A stretch of 64,000 nucleotides of DNA from an uncultured Clostridia bacterium (lineage in GTDB: Bacteria; Bacillota; Clostridia; Oscillospirales; Acutalibacteraceae): assembly GCA_944380875.1 (NCBI GenBank), contig CALWJA010000099.1:34359-98358 (forward strand), in the 5' to 3' direction. Shown one piece after another: positions 17,576 to 26,258 of the stretch. Position numbers and translations under genes: made by a program. The notes beneath the pieces were generated by a model. The model saw only the letters and a list, made by a program, of their open reading frames with translations, searched no databases and was not told where the DNA came from. Each line of letters begins with the position of its first letter. The first letter of the stretch is position 1.

Positions 17576-18896
17576 GGGCATTCCCTCCTAATTCGTTATA
17601 TCGTGTGAAGAAATCCGGGAAACTTTTCCGGATGCTGTGGGGATCGGTGATTTCCGTTTTTCCACCGATATACAGGGCGGCGGTGGAAAAACTCATAACA
17701 ATCCTGTGGTCGTTCCATCCCCGCAGTTTCGCGCCGGAAAGGGGTTTGCCGCCCCGGATCAAAAGGCCGTCCGGCAATTCGGATATATCGGCTCCTAATC
17801 GGGAAAGGCCCTCGGCCATGGCGGACAGACGGTCGCTTTCCTTAATGCGGAGGCGTTCCGCGTTGTAGATCCTGGTTTCTCCCTCCGCAAAAGCCCCGGC
17901 TACTGCCAGAATGGGAACGAGATCGGGAATCTGGGAAGCGTCTATTTCAATACCGTGCAGGCGCCCTTGGGCGGGCGGGCGGCATCGGAAAAGGACTCCA
18001 TTCCCTTCCGGATTGGGCAAGGTGCAGGTTTCAGCCCCAAAACTTTTTAAAAGGGGGGAAATGGCGGAATCTCCCTGGAGAGAGCCGTTTTTGAGCCCGG
18101 AAACGGAAACGTCTCCACCCAAAGCCCCCGCAGTCAAAAAAAAGGCTGCCTGGGACCAATCTCCCTCCACTTTGTGTTCCCCGGTTGCATAGCGCTGGCC
18201 TCCGGGGATGATCCATCCGGTTTTAGTGGGTCGGGCGGTGACACCGAAAGCGGAAAGAGTTTCCAGGGTCATTTCTACATAGGCGGCGCTCTGGAGGGGC
18301 GTTGTGAGACGGATCTCGCTGTCTCCCTGGAGAAGTGGGAGCGCAAGGAGAAGGCCCGTTATGAACTGGGAACTGATATCCCCGGGAAGCTCAAAAAGCC
18401 CGGGGGTAAGGGCTCCGCTGATGGTTAGAGGTAGCCCTCCTTCCGTTTCGCAGAGAACGCCGTGCCGAGGGAGAAGCTCTTTATAAAGGCCGATGGGCCT
18501 TTGTGGCAGGCGGCCTCTCCCTATAAATTTGGCCGGTATTCCAAGGGCGGCGGCAATAGGAATCAGAAAGCGCAGGGAGGAACCGCTTTCCCCGCAGTCT
18601 ATGGTCAGGGGAGAGGAAACTTTCTTCCCATCCGCCGTTCCGTCAGCCGAGCTTATAAGGGCGCCGTCCTGTTTCCGGATGACGGAACACCCCAGCGCCT
18701 TTGCAGCTTCCAGGGTTACGGTTATATCTTCTGAAGCCGCAAGAGGATGCACAAAGCAAGAGCCGTTTCCGGAAAGAGCGGAGAGAGCCGCGCAAAGGAT
18801 AGCTCGATGAGCAGCGCTTTTAGAGGGCGGCGCCGCAACGGTGCCCGCCAGCCTGCCAGGGGTCAGAAGGACGATATCCGAAGAGGAGGATTCCAT
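17544..18896 (-). CDS. aroA: 3-phosphoshikimate 1-carboxyvinyltransferase (EPSP synthase)
   Basis: Joins shikimate-3-phosphate and phosphoenolpyruvate. 450 residues in two inside-out alpha/beta domains. Motifs visible are PPSKSAAHRAILCAAL near residue 24, DCGESGSSLRFLIP near 96 and, near the C-terminus, RIKESDRLSAMAEGL and WNDHRIVMSF. The ATG at 18896 follows AAAAGGAAG. It ends within the aroC reading frame. Confidence 0.96.
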   Translation of the reverse strand: MESSSSDIVLLTPGRLAGTVAAPPSKSAAHRAILCAALSALSGNGSCFVHPLAASEDITVTLEAAKALGCSVIRKQDGALISSADGTADGKKVSSPLTIDCGESGSSLRFLIPIAAALGIPAKFIGRGRLPQRPIGLYKELLPRHGVLCETEGGLPLTISGALTPGLFELPGDISSQFITGLLLALPLLQGDSEIRLTTPLQSAAYVEMTLETLSAFGVTARPTKTGWIIPGGQRYATGEHKVEGDWSQAAFFLTAGALGGDVSVSGLKNGSLQGDSAISPLLKSFGAETCTLPNPEGNGVLFRCRPPAQGRLHGIEIDASQIPDLVPILAVAGAFAEGETRIYNAERLRIKESDRLSAMAEGLSRLGADISELPDGLLIRGGKPLSGAKLRGWNDHRIVMSFSTAALYIGGKTEITDPHSIRKSFPDFFTRYNELGGNAHVCSSICMGE

Positions 18897-18955
18897 ATAG
18901 CCACTTCCTTTTCAGGGAATTTATGAAGAAATAAATAGGTAAGGAAGAAGAAAAA

Positions 18956-20011
18956 TCAGTTTTCCACGCCGCAGAAGCGAAGGAATTCTTCCCGATCCAT
19001 TTCCTGGATGAAACTTTCTCCCACAGAGCGGAGAAGAATAATACGGATAGAGGATCCGGCGCTTTTTTTGTCGGAACCTGTGGCATCCAAAAGCTCGGGA
19101 AGACTGACTGTGTCGGAGGCGGGCAAGCCAAATTTATGCAGGAGGGAGGCGATCCTATCTGCTGTGCCGGGAGCTGTCAATCCGGCTTTTTCGCCGGCTT
19201 TTGTAATCATAACCATGCCGATGCCCACGGCGGCCCCATGGGAAAGGCCGGAAAAACCATGAAGCTTCTCCAGAGCATGCCCCAGAGTATGGCCGAAATT
19301 CAAAAGCATTCTTTCTCCTGTATCAAACTCGTCGTGTTCCACTACCTTACGCTTGATATCCACACAGCGATAAAGGATTTCCTCCATATTTTGGGAAAAG
19401 TTCTCCGCTTCCAGAAGGGAGAAGAGTTCTTCACTGCGGATACAGCCGTATTTGATGACTTCCCCCATGCCGTCCGCAAACCATTTTGGAGGCAGGGTGG
19501 AGAGAGTGTCCGGATCTATAAGCACCAGGGACGGCTGATGAAAGGCTCCGACCAGGTTTTTTCCCTGAGGCAGATCCACCGCGGTTTTCCCCCCTACGGA
19601 AGAATCTACCTGGGCCAGAAGGGAAGTGGGAATCTGCACAAAGGGGATGCCCCGCAGATAGCAGGCCGCTGCAAAACCGGCCATATCACCTGTTACGCCG
19701 CCTCCCAGGGCTATTATGAAATCTGTCCGTGTTAAGCGTTTTTCAGCAAGGAAAAGAAGAATATTTTCAAAAGTGGAGAGCTGCTTATGTTCCTCCCCAG
19801 CAGGAAAGACAAAAGAATCGGCGGCAAAACCAGCTTCCTGCAAAGAGGAAAGGACGCTTTCCCCATAAAGGGGGAAAACGTGGCTGTCGCTGACTATTAC
19901 AGTCCGGATGCTTTTGGGAAAAAGCTCCCTGCAGAAGGAACCTGTTTTTTGCAGACATCCTCTTTCGATGCGGATGGTATAAGGCTTTGATGTGTATACG
20001 GTTAATTCCAT
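18956..20011 (-). CDS. aroB: 3-dehydroquinate synthase
   Basis: NAD- and metal-dependent cyclisation of DAHP to 3-dehydroquinate. 351 residues, starting MELTVYTSKPY; ATG 20011 follows AAGGAG. NAD-binding motif GGGVTGDMAGFAAACYLRGI, then PTSLLAQVDSSVGGKTAVDL. The metal site is supported by EHDEFDTGERMLLNFGHTLGHALE. An in-frame upstream extension to 20083 is not conserved and lies before the ribosome site. Confidence 0.96.
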   Translation of the reverse strand: MELTVYTSKPYTIRIERGCLQKTGSFCRELFPKSIRTVIVSDSHVFPLYGESVLSSLQEAGFAADSFVFPAGEEHKQLSTFENILLFLAEKRLTRTDFIIALGGGVTGDMAGFAAACYLRGIPFVQIPTSLLAQVDSSVGGKTAVDLPQGKNLVGAFHQPSLVLIDPDTLSTLPPKWFADGMGEVIKYGCIRSEELFSLLEAENFSQNMEEILYRCVDIKRKVVEHDEFDTGERMLLNFGHTLGHALEKLHGFSGLSHGAAVGIGMVMITKAGEKAGLTAPGTADRIASLLHKFGLPASDTVSLPELLDATGSDKKSAGSSIRIILLRSVGESFIQEMDREEFLRFCGVEN

Positions 20012-20089
20012 TGTTTTTCTCCTTTTCCGGCTGATTCCGGCTTTATCCGTAAAAGTTTTCTGAATGGGGGAAGTGTGGAGCACCCAATG

Positions 20090-20926
20090 CTATTCGCCCA
20101 GTTCTTCTTTTATCAACCGCCCTTTTCTGAGAAGGGCCCGTAAATCATCCCTGCGGTTTTCCGCAACAGCGTTTCGTATGGAAGAAATATTTTCTATGAG
20201 AAGATCCAGTTCTTCCGTCAGATGTTCCGCATTATCCAGGAAAAGCTCTGTCCAGAGCACTTCGTTGATACGCGCGACCCGGGAAACATCCCGATAGCTG
20301 CCGGCAGAAAAGCCGTTGTGCTGGGGGCACTGGGGGCTCATCACATAAGCGCAGGCCAACACATGGGGAAGCTGGCTTGTATAGGCGATCATTTGGTCGT
20401 GATGGTCGGGGGTGGTAATCACTGTTTGCCCGAATCCCAATTGCATGGCCAGGCTGCTAAGCTCTTCCACCGCTTCCTTCGGCGCCCCGCAGGGGACGAG
20501 TATGAAGCTGGCCCCCTGGAAAAGCTCTGCTTCGCTGGCGGAAAAGCCGTTCTTTTCTTTTCCAGCCATAGGATGGCATCCAACAAAAGTAAAGCCGAAT
20601 TTTTCCGCTAAAGGCGGCATACGCCGGCAGATTTCCCCTTTAATACCGCAGGTATCCGCCACAAGGCACCCTTTTGGAAGCAAATTCCCGTATTCGCCGA
20701 TAAAGGAAACAGCGGCGTCCGGATAGATGCAAAGGAAGACTAAGTCCGCTTCCCGCAGGGAATCCGGCGTACCTATACGGTGAATAGCGCCTTCCGAAAA
20801 AGCCTTTTCCAGAACGTCGGGGCTTACGTCTATGCCGGTAACCGTATGTTCCGTATACATGCGCAGCGCCTTTGCCAGAGATCCTCCGATCAGGCCCAGC
20901 CCCACAATTACAATATTTTTCCCCAT
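20090..20926 (-). CDS. tyrA: Prephenate dehydrogenase
   Basis: Oxidative decarboxylation of prephenate to 4-hydroxyphenylpyruvate for tyrosine. 278 residues: an N-terminal Rossmann domain (IVIVGLGLIGGSLAKALRM), the family histidine region CHPMAGKEKNGFSAS, and a helical C-terminal domain with SQLPHVLA and the SAGSYRDVSRVA segment. No C-terminal ACT domain is present, which is the short form. ATG 20926 follows GGAGGG; ATG 20944 lies upstream of that site and is rejected as start. Confidence 0.94.
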   Translation of the reverse strand: MGKNIVIVGLGLIGGSLAKALRMYTEHTVTGIDVSPDVLEKAFSEGAIHRIGTPDSLREADLVFLCIYPDAAVSFIGEYGNLLPKGCLVADTCGIKGEICRRMPPLAEKFGFTFVGCHPMAGKEKNGFSASEAELFQGASFILVPCGAPKEAVEELSSLAMQLGFGQTVITTPDHHDQMIAYTSQLPHVLACAYVMSPQCPQHNGFSAGSYRDVSRVARINEVLWTELFLDNAEHLTEELDLLIENISSIRNAVAENRRDDLRALLRKGRLIKEELGE

Positions 20927-20979
20927 GGTAATCCATCCCTCCATCGGTGCGGTTTATGGTCGTTTGACAAAGCCGGAAC

Positions 20980-21996
20980 TTAAACGGTTTCTTTCAGAAC
21001 TTTAGCTGCCATAAAGACACGCTTAGCCACATGATCGAATTGATCGGGCGTCAGAGACTGGGCGCCGTCGGAAAGAGCCTTGGAGGGATTGTTGTGAACC
21101 TCGATCATAAGGCCGTCCGCTCCTGCGGCTACAGCTGCCATGGCAAGAGGCTCCACAAGGGATGCGATGCCCGAAGCGTGGCTGGGGTCTACAATCACCG
21201 GCAGGTGGGAAAGTTTTTTGAAAATCGGCACGGCAGAGATATCCAGAGTGTTGCGTGTATACGTTTCATATGTGCGGATACCGCGCTCACAGAGAATTAC
21301 CTGCTCGTTTCCTCCGGCCATAATGTATTCGGCGCTCATAAGGGTTTCCTCGATGGTATTGGCAAGGCCCCGCTTCAGCAGGATGGGTTTGCGCAGCTTG
21401 CCCAGTTCCTTCAGCAATTCGAAGTTCTGCATATTCCGGGCGCCCACCTGGATAATGTCTACATCTTCAAAAAGAGGAAGATGGCTGGTACTCATAATTT
21501 CCGTTACAATGGGAAGACCGGTGCGTTCCCTGGCTTTTCGGAGAAGCTCCAGTCCGCTGGCATGAAGCCCCTGGAAAGAATAGGGGGAAGTGCGAGGCTT
21601 GAAGGCGCCTCCCCGGAGAAACTGGGCGCCGGCCGCTTTTACCCGTTCGGCCACATAGCAGATCTGCTCTTCCGTTTCTACAGAACAGGGGCCGGCCATA
21701 ATGCAGAGATTTCCGCCGCCGATTTTCTGCCCGCCGGGCAAAGTGATAACGGTATCGTCGGGATGAAATTTCCGGTTGGCCTTTTTATAGGGTTCCTGCA
21801 CCCGCTTTACACTGTCCACCACATCCTGGGCAGCGATATACTCGATATCGATGACGGAGGTATCCCCGATCAGACCCAAAACGGTGCTGTGTGTCCCAAC
21901 CCAGGTGTTAACCTTTACTTTGTATTGCTCTGTAAGATTGTCTGTGAAGCTTTTCACCTGAGCGGCTGTGCAGTCTGGCTTTAATACGATAATCAT
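20980..21996 (-). CDS. aroF: 3-deoxy-7-phosphoheptulonate (DAHP) synthase, type I-beta
   Basis: First step of the aromatic pathway (phosphoenolpyruvate plus erythrose-4-phosphate). 338 residues: an N-terminal ferredoxin-like regulatory domain (about 1-70), as in the Thermotoga-type enzyme, then the TIM barrel with AGPCSVETEEQ, RGGAFKPRTSPYSFQG, RNMQNFELLKELG and the DPSHASG metal site. First structural gene of the operon. The ATG follows AGGAGG, and transcription is probably controlled by the leader described at 22068-22270. Confidence 0.97.
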   Translation of the reverse strand: MIIVLKPDCTAAQVKSFTDNLTEQYKVKVNTWVGTHSTVLGLIGDTSVIDIEYIAAQDVVDSVKRVQEPYKKANRKFHPDDTVITLPGGQKIGGGNLCIMAGPCSVETEEQICYVAERVKAAGAQFLRGGAFKPRTSPYSFQGLHASGLELLRKARERTGLPIVTEIMSTSHLPLFEDVDIIQVGARNMQNFELLKELGKLRKPILLKRGLANTIEETLMSAEYIMAGGNEQVILCERGIRTYETYTRNTLDISAVPIFKKLSHLPVIVDPSHASGIASLVEPLAMAAVAAGADGLMIEVHNNPSKALSDGAQSLTPDQFDHVAKRVFMAAKVLKETV

Positions 21997-22067
21997 TGTA
22001 TATCCTCCTATACCTGTTTTTGTTGGTTGGCATTGATAAAAATGGGGATAAAATCCTAAAAAGCATG

Positions 22068-22097
22068 AAAAAAACGGAGCTGCTGCCAGCTCCGTTT
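22068..22097 (-). terminator. Attenuator terminator in aroF leader
   Basis: On the minus strand an 11-bp perfect stem (AAACGGAGCTG, GCAG loop, CAGCTCCGTTT; 22097 down to 22072) merges into seven Ts (22074-22068). It lies between the promoter and aroF, so it must be regulated for the operon to be expressed. Confidence 0.9.
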
Positions 22098-22129
22098 AAT
22101 CAGCATATAATAAAACAAATAATCCGGTT

Positions 22130-22270
22130 TCAGACACTGTATGTGTCACAAACCTGCTGATTCTGTATGGAGTTTCCGCAGCTGGATGCACACGCCAAAA
22201 AAGCCCGAGCCATAAAATAGCCGGGATAATAAAAGCCTGTAAATCGTGTGCTGCGAACTGTCGTAGACAT
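22130..22270 (-). CDS. Phe/Tyr-rich leader peptide of the aroF operon
   Basis: A 46-codon ORF too short for ordinary gene callers. The start ATG at 22270 is preceded by AGGAG with a five-base spacer. Residues 10-19 read FTGFYYPGYF: six aromatic residues in ten. Further aromatic codons are Phe24 and Tyr44. The stop TGA at 22130-22132 is about 33 bases before the terminator stem. Layout (promoter, leader peptide rich in the end products, intrinsic terminator, aroF) matches ribosome-mediated attenuation as in pheA and trp leaders of enteric bacteria. Two pairings support a switch: CCAGCT in codons 28-30 matches AGCTGG in the terminator arm, and AATCAGCA (minus strand, 22162-22155) matches TGCTGATT just before the terminator. 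Confidence 0.82.
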   Translation of the reverse strand: MSTTVRSTRFTGFYYPGYFMARAFLACASSCGNSIQNQQVCDTYSV

Positions 22271-22372
22271 AAAACTCCTGAATCCTTTCTGCGGTTTTAA
22301 GGTTCCGGGAACGTAACCGTTCCCAACCGGATCATGCTTTTTTAGAGATAGATTCTATCCCTTTGTGGATCC

Positions 22373-22401
22373 ATGATAAACGATTTTATTTTGATTGTCA
22401 A
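22373..22401 (-). promoter_or_regulatory. Promoter of the aromatic operon
   Basis: On the minus strand TTGACA (22401-22396), a 17-base spacer and TATCAT (22378-22373). Transcription should start near 22366, about 95 bases before the leader peptide. Confidence 0.85.
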
Positions 22402-22506
22402 GGTTTTTTGCACTTTTTCGCTTTTAATCGATGAAGTGTATACTGAAGGCAAAATTTTTATACAAAAATACAGAAGATGCAGGCGAAGGCCCTTTCCTGC
22501 TATGCG

Positions 22507-23085
22507 CTACGCTTCCGGAAAAAGCCCCAGACAGCGGGCGATTTCCCGAGCAACAACATTAGAGGGAGCTCCTGCCGGAATAACCATATCTGCTGCGGCC
22601 CGATATTTCGGCATCCGCTCGAAAAAAAGGGCTTCCATGGCCTGATCTCGGTCCGGCCGCTGGAGAAGGGGGCGAACGGTATCGTTTTTCAGCCGTTCGC
22701 GTAAAGCGGGGAAGGGGACATCCAGAAGAAGAATAAGGCCGGTTTCGGCCAATGCCTCCCGGCTTTTTTCCCGCAATACGGTTCCTCCGCCGGAAGCGAT
22801 TACTAATCCCTTTTCCCGGGAGAGAACCAAAGCGGCGTTTTCTTCCATTTTCCGGAAAGCTTCTTCGCCCTCATCGGAAAAGATCTGCCGGATGGTTTTA
22901 CCCGCTTTTTTTTCAATATAGGTATCCATATCCACAAAGCGGCGCCCAGTTATTTTGGAAAGCCTGCGTCCGATACTGGATTTTCCGCAGCCCATGAAAC
23001 CGCAGAGAATAATATTTTTATGTTTCGGCGAAAGAGAGATTTTTTTCCCTTCAGGGGAATTTTGGGCAAGTGTTTGTTCCTTCAT
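22507..23085 (-). CDS. aroK: Shikimate kinase
   Basis: ATP-dependent phosphorylation of shikimate. 192 residues with a Walker A motif GFMGCGKSSIGRRLS near residue 29, the shikimate-binding DMDTYIEKKAGKTIRQIF region, the GGGTVLR motif and the lid arginine in NDTVRPLL. The first 20 residues are a poorly conserved extension. It follows aroE by three bases, so the two form a unit separate from the aroF operon, which has its own promoter downstream. Confidence 0.95.
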   Translation of the reverse strand: MKEQTLAQNSPEGKKISLSPKHKNIILCGFMGCGKSSIGRRLSKITGRRFVDMDTYIEKKAGKTIRQIFSDEGEEAFRKMEENAALVLSREKGLVIASGGGTVLREKSREALAETGLILLLDVPFPALRERLKNDTVRPLLQRPDRDQAMEALFFERMPKYRAAADMVIPAGAPSNVVAREIARCLGLFPEA

Positions 23086-23088
23086 ATT

Positions 23089-23949
23089 TCAGTCTCCTTT
23101 AAACAGGCGGTGCATTTCTTTTTCTGCTTCCAGGCAGAGATTTTGGAGCGTCTGGATTGAATACCGGCTTCCATCCCAGATTCGGTGAGCCTCAGCAGCC
23201 TGCCCCACCAGCATGGCCATTCCGCCTGCGGTTTTAGCCCCTGCTTCTTCCGCCAGCTGAAGGAACCGAGTTTCCCGGGGATTGTAAACCGCGTCAAATA
23301 CAGCCCTGCAAAGCCGGAGGGTATCCAGATTCAGAGGAGAATCCCCTGTTTTGGGATACATACCCAAAGGGGTTCCGTTTACAGCAAGATCAAAAATAAG
23401 CTTGTGCTGCCCAGCGAATTTTTCCACTTCGCTTAGCGAAAGGGGAACAGCTTTTTTGCCGCAGGCCACATACAGTTCTGCCGCAAGGGATTCTGCCTGC
23501 TGGGGTCTGCGGGCAGCCACATATACACGGCATCCTTCCATAAGCCCTTCCATGGCCATTACGCGGGAGACGCCTCCCGCTCCCAGAACCAATAAATTTC
23601 CGGAAAGAGGAATGCCCGCGCTTTCAAGGGCAAACCGAAACCCAGCTCCGTCCGTGGTGTAACCTATAAGACGTCCATTTTCATTTTTAACGGTATTTAC
23701 AGAATGGAATAGGCGGGCTTTTTCGTCTAACCCGTCGAGAAGGGGTATAATTGCCTGCTTATGGGGAATGGTGATGTTGAAACCGTTTAGCTCACGCAGG
23801 CTGTTTATTGCATCGGAAAGGGAAGCAGGAGCAATGTCCTGAGCCGTGTAAGAAGCAGGTTTCTGCGCCAGATCAAACAGGCGTGTGTTTAAAAAGGGAG
23901 ACATGGTATGCCCTATAGGGTGGCCGATAACGGCAAAAGTTCGCTCCAT
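23089..23949 (-). CDS. aroE: Shikimate dehydrogenase
   Basis: NADPH-dependent reduction of 3-dehydroshikimate. 286 residues starting MERTFAVIGHPIGHTMSP. The N-terminal substrate domain has GFNITIPHKQ with the catalytic lysine; the Rossmann domain has VLGAGGVSRVMAMEG near residue 126; NGTPLGMYP and the C-terminal GGMAMLVGQAAEA are family signatures. ATG 23949 follows AGGAGG; a longer in-frame reading to 24006 is unsupported. Confidence 0.96.
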   Translation of the reverse strand: MERTFAVIGHPIGHTMSPFLNTRLFDLAQKPASYTAQDIAPASLSDAINSLRELNGFNITIPHKQAIIPLLDGLDEKARLFHSVNTVKNENGRLIGYTTDGAGFRFALESAGIPLSGNLLVLGAGGVSRVMAMEGLMEGCRVYVAARRPQQAESLAAELYVACGKKAVPLSLSEVEKFAGQHKLIFDLAVNGTPLGMYPKTGDSPLNLDTLRLCRAVFDAVYNPRETRFLQLAEEAGAKTAGGMAMLVGQAAEAHRIWDGSRYSIQTLQNLCLEAEKEMHRLFKGD

Positions 23950-24333
23950 AATATACCTCCTGAAAGAGTATAACGACAGTAGTATGTCATAGGGGAAAAG
24001 ACCCAATAGTATAAAACTTACCTATGTTTCTAATGGGTTGAATTTGTAACTATTATAGAAAAACCGAAAAGAATCCTGTGGTTTTTGTTGAAAAATAGTT
24101 AATCTGAGCATAAAACAACTATAAAAACTGGAAAATCCTTTCAAAATCATATTGACAAAGTCTGGGATTACTAATAATATGTGGATAAGGCGGGCGGCAG
24201 AAAGTTCCCCGTTTATTTCAAAAATCTGCTTGCAGGCCCTAACTGGTTTATTCTAGCACAAAACTTTTTGTTTTGTCCACTTTGTCCGTTCGGAAAACCG
24301 ATGCGGAAATTAAAATCCAAGGGAGGACCTATA
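23950..24333. other. Divergent intergenic region between aroE and acpP
   Basis: A 384-base AT-rich gap. It contains a clear promoter for acpP at 24152-24180 and about 150 bases of acpP leader. No convincing minus-strand promoter for aroE was found by eye. An in-frame extension of acpP back to 24181 has no conserved content. Confidence 0.5.
24152..24180 (+). promoter_or_regulatory. Promoter of acpP
   Basis: TTGACA (24152-24157), a 17-base spacer and TAATAT (24175-24180): close to consensus. Confidence 0.8.
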
Positions 24334-24561
24334 ATGGTACTGGAAAAGCTGAAAGCAATCCTGAGTGAACAGTTTGATGCAGAGGAGGATTCCATTACTC
24401 CGGAAACTTCAATCGCTGACGATTTGGGTGCTGATTCCCTGGATGTTGTGGATTTGCTCATGTCTATCGAGGATGAATTTGAGATTGAAATTCCCGATGA
24501 AGAGATCGACAACATCAAAACTGTGGGAGAACTTGTGAAATATATCGAAGACCATATGTGA
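24334..24561 (+). CDS. acpP: Acyl carrier protein
   Basis: 75-residue acidic carrier of fatty-acid intermediates. The phosphopantetheine attachment serine sits in LGADSLDVVDL near residue 36, followed by the recognition helix EDEFEIEIPDEE. The ATG follows GGGAGGA. It is a single-gene unit with its own promoter and terminator, away from the other fab genes. Confidence 0.97.
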   Translation: MVLEKLKAILSEQFDAEEDSITPETSIADDLGADSLDVVDLLMSIEDEFEIEIPDEEIDNIKTVGELVKYIEDHM

Positions 24562-24605
24562 TATAGGAAACAGGATTCCCCATGTTTAGGCTTAAAAAGC
24601 CTAAA

Positions 24606-24638
24606 AGCCGCTGTGCAGTTTGCACAGCGGCTCTTTTT
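24606..24638 (+). terminator. Terminator of acpP
   Basis: Perfect 12-bp stem AGCCGCTGTGCA (24606-24617) with TGCACAGCGGCT (24621-24632), followed by CTTTTT. Confidence 0.9.
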
Positions 24639-24811
24639 ATATATTTATGAAAGCAGATCCCGGTAAAAGTAAAGAGGAAGATTATAGAATACGGCAGCGT
24701 AAAAGCAGATCCTGCGGCGGGTTTAAAATTGTGTTTTAGGAAACATTTTAAAATGACACAGCATGAATATTCAAATTTTTCCTCTTTTGGCGGTGGGTTG
24801 CCTGAATTGGC

Positions 24812-24840
24812 TTGAAATGGACAAAGCTTTCTTATATAAT
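24812..24840 (+). promoter_or_regulatory. Promoter of the decarboxylase beta/gamma genes
   Basis: TTGAAA (24812-24817), a 17-base spacer and TATAAT (24835-24840). It lies inside the upstream in-frame extension of the beta-subunit ORF, which argues against the longer start. Confidence 0.75.
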
Positions 24841-24993
24841 AGAATGTGCTTTTACAGGGAAAAGATTTCAAGTAAGATCTCTGTGAGCCGTGCGCTGATC
24901 GCTGCCCGGGCGCTATGCGAAAAATGTAGGTCCCAGTTTCTTTTACATTGCACAGGAGGCGGCGAGAAATTAGCAAAGGAGCGAAAAAAGCAG

Positions 24994-26139
24994 TTGAACG
25001 AATTCAGTTTTCTCATCGACGGTGCGAAGTATATCATCGACAATCCGAAGATGGCTGTCATGTGGGTCATTGGAGGACTATTGATCTGGCTGGCTATCAA
25101 AAAGGATTTTGAACCTGCCCTGCTTCTTCCCATGGGCTTTGGTGCAATATTGGTGAACCTGCCACTGCCCGGTGTTGTGGGCGATGATAGTGTCACGGGT
25201 ATTGTCCAGTGGCTCTACCATGTAGGTATTGAAGCTTCGGAAGCCATGCCTCTTCTGCTCTTTGTGGGCATTGGAGCTATGATCGATTTCGGTCCCCTTC
25301 TCTCTAACCCGCGGATGCTTCTCTTTGGCGGCGCGGCTCAGTTCGGTATTTTCTTTACAGTCGTAATGGCGGTACTTTTGGGATTCCCGCTGGAAGACGC
25401 TATGAGTGCCGGTGTGATCGGCGCGGCAGACGGCCCCACCTCCATTATGGTGGCCCAGAGACTGCACAGCAATTATTTTGGAGCTATCACCGTAGCGGCT
25501 TATTCCTATATGGCGCTGGTTCCCATTATTCAGCCTATGGCTATCAAGCTTGTTACCACAAAGCATGAGCGCCAGATCCGGATGCCGTATAATCCGGCAA
25601 ATGTAAGCAAGACTACCCGGATCCTTTTCCCCATTATTGTAACCATCATCGCGGGCCTGATTGCTCCCGATTCCGTAGCACTTGTTGGCTTTTTGATGTT
25701 CGGCAACCTGATTCGTGAATCCGGATGCCTGGATAACCTGATGCAGACAGCGCAGGGCCCTCTTGCCAACCTGATTACCATTTTCCTGGGAATCACCATT
25801 TCCTTCCAGATGCGTGCGGAAGCGTTCCTTTCCTGGGGCACTATTTTGATTATGTGCCTGGGCCTGGTAGCTTTTGTGGTGGATACCATCGGAGGCGTAT
25901 TGTTTGCCAAGCTTTTGAACCTCTTCCTGCCCAAGGATAAGAAGATCAATCCTATGGTGGGCGGCGCAGGTATTTCCGCATTCCCCATGTCTGCCAGAGT
26001 GATTCAGAAAATGGCTCTTAAAGAAGATAACCAGAACCATCTTCTCATGCACGCTGTAGGCGCCAATGTAGCCGGTCAGATCGGCTCGGTTGTGGCGGGC
26101 GGCATCATTCTCTCTTTGGCTGGAATGTGGTTTAAATAA
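24994..26139 (+). CDS. Sodium-translocating decarboxylase beta subunit (OadB/GcdB/MmdB type)
   Basis: Integral membrane subunit of biotin-dependent Na+-pumping decarboxylases: it takes CO2 from carboxybiotin and exports Na+. 381 residues with about ten membrane segments. Conserved regions include FVGIGAMIDFGPLLSNP, GAADGPTSIMVAQRL (ion and substrate path), GNLIRESGCLDNL and NPMVGGAGISAFPMSARV. The start is probably TTG 24994, about eleven bases after AAAGGAG. Which decarboxylase it serves (oxaloacetate, glutaconyl-CoA or methylmalonyl-CoA) is not decidable, since no alpha subunit or biotin carrier lies in the window. Confidence 0.93.
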   Translation: MNEFSFLIDGAKYIIDNPKMAVMWVIGGLLIWLAIKKDFEPALLLPMGFGAILVNLPLPGVVGDDSVTGIVQWLYHVGIEASEAMPLLLFVGIGAMIDFGPLLSNPRMLLFGGAAQFGIFFTVVMAVLLGFPLEDAMSAGVIGAADGPTSIMVAQRLHSNYFGAITVAAYSYMALVPIIQPMAIKLVTTKHERQIRMPYNPANVSKTTRILFPIIVTIIAGLIAPDSVALVGFLMFGNLIRESGCLDNLMQTAQGPLANLITIFLGITISFQMRAEAFLSWGTILIMCLGLVAFVVDTIGGVLFAKLLNLFLPKDKKINPMVGGAGISAFPMSARVIQKMALKEDNQNHLLMHAVGANVAGQIGSVVAGGIILSLAGMWFK

Positions 26140-26258
26140 GCGATTGGCTTAAAGGCGATTGTGAGGTTTGACTGGACGCTGTGCTTTTACGGAGCGCGGC
26201 GGCCTGATAACGGTGAAGGCGCGCCGAAAGGTATCGCGCCGGAAAGGATGGTTATAGA

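Noticed and set aside
24763..24993. N-terminal extension of the decarboxylase beta subunit
   Set aside because: The extension contains the promoter (24812-24840); the conserved protein begins after the ribosome site at about 24975.
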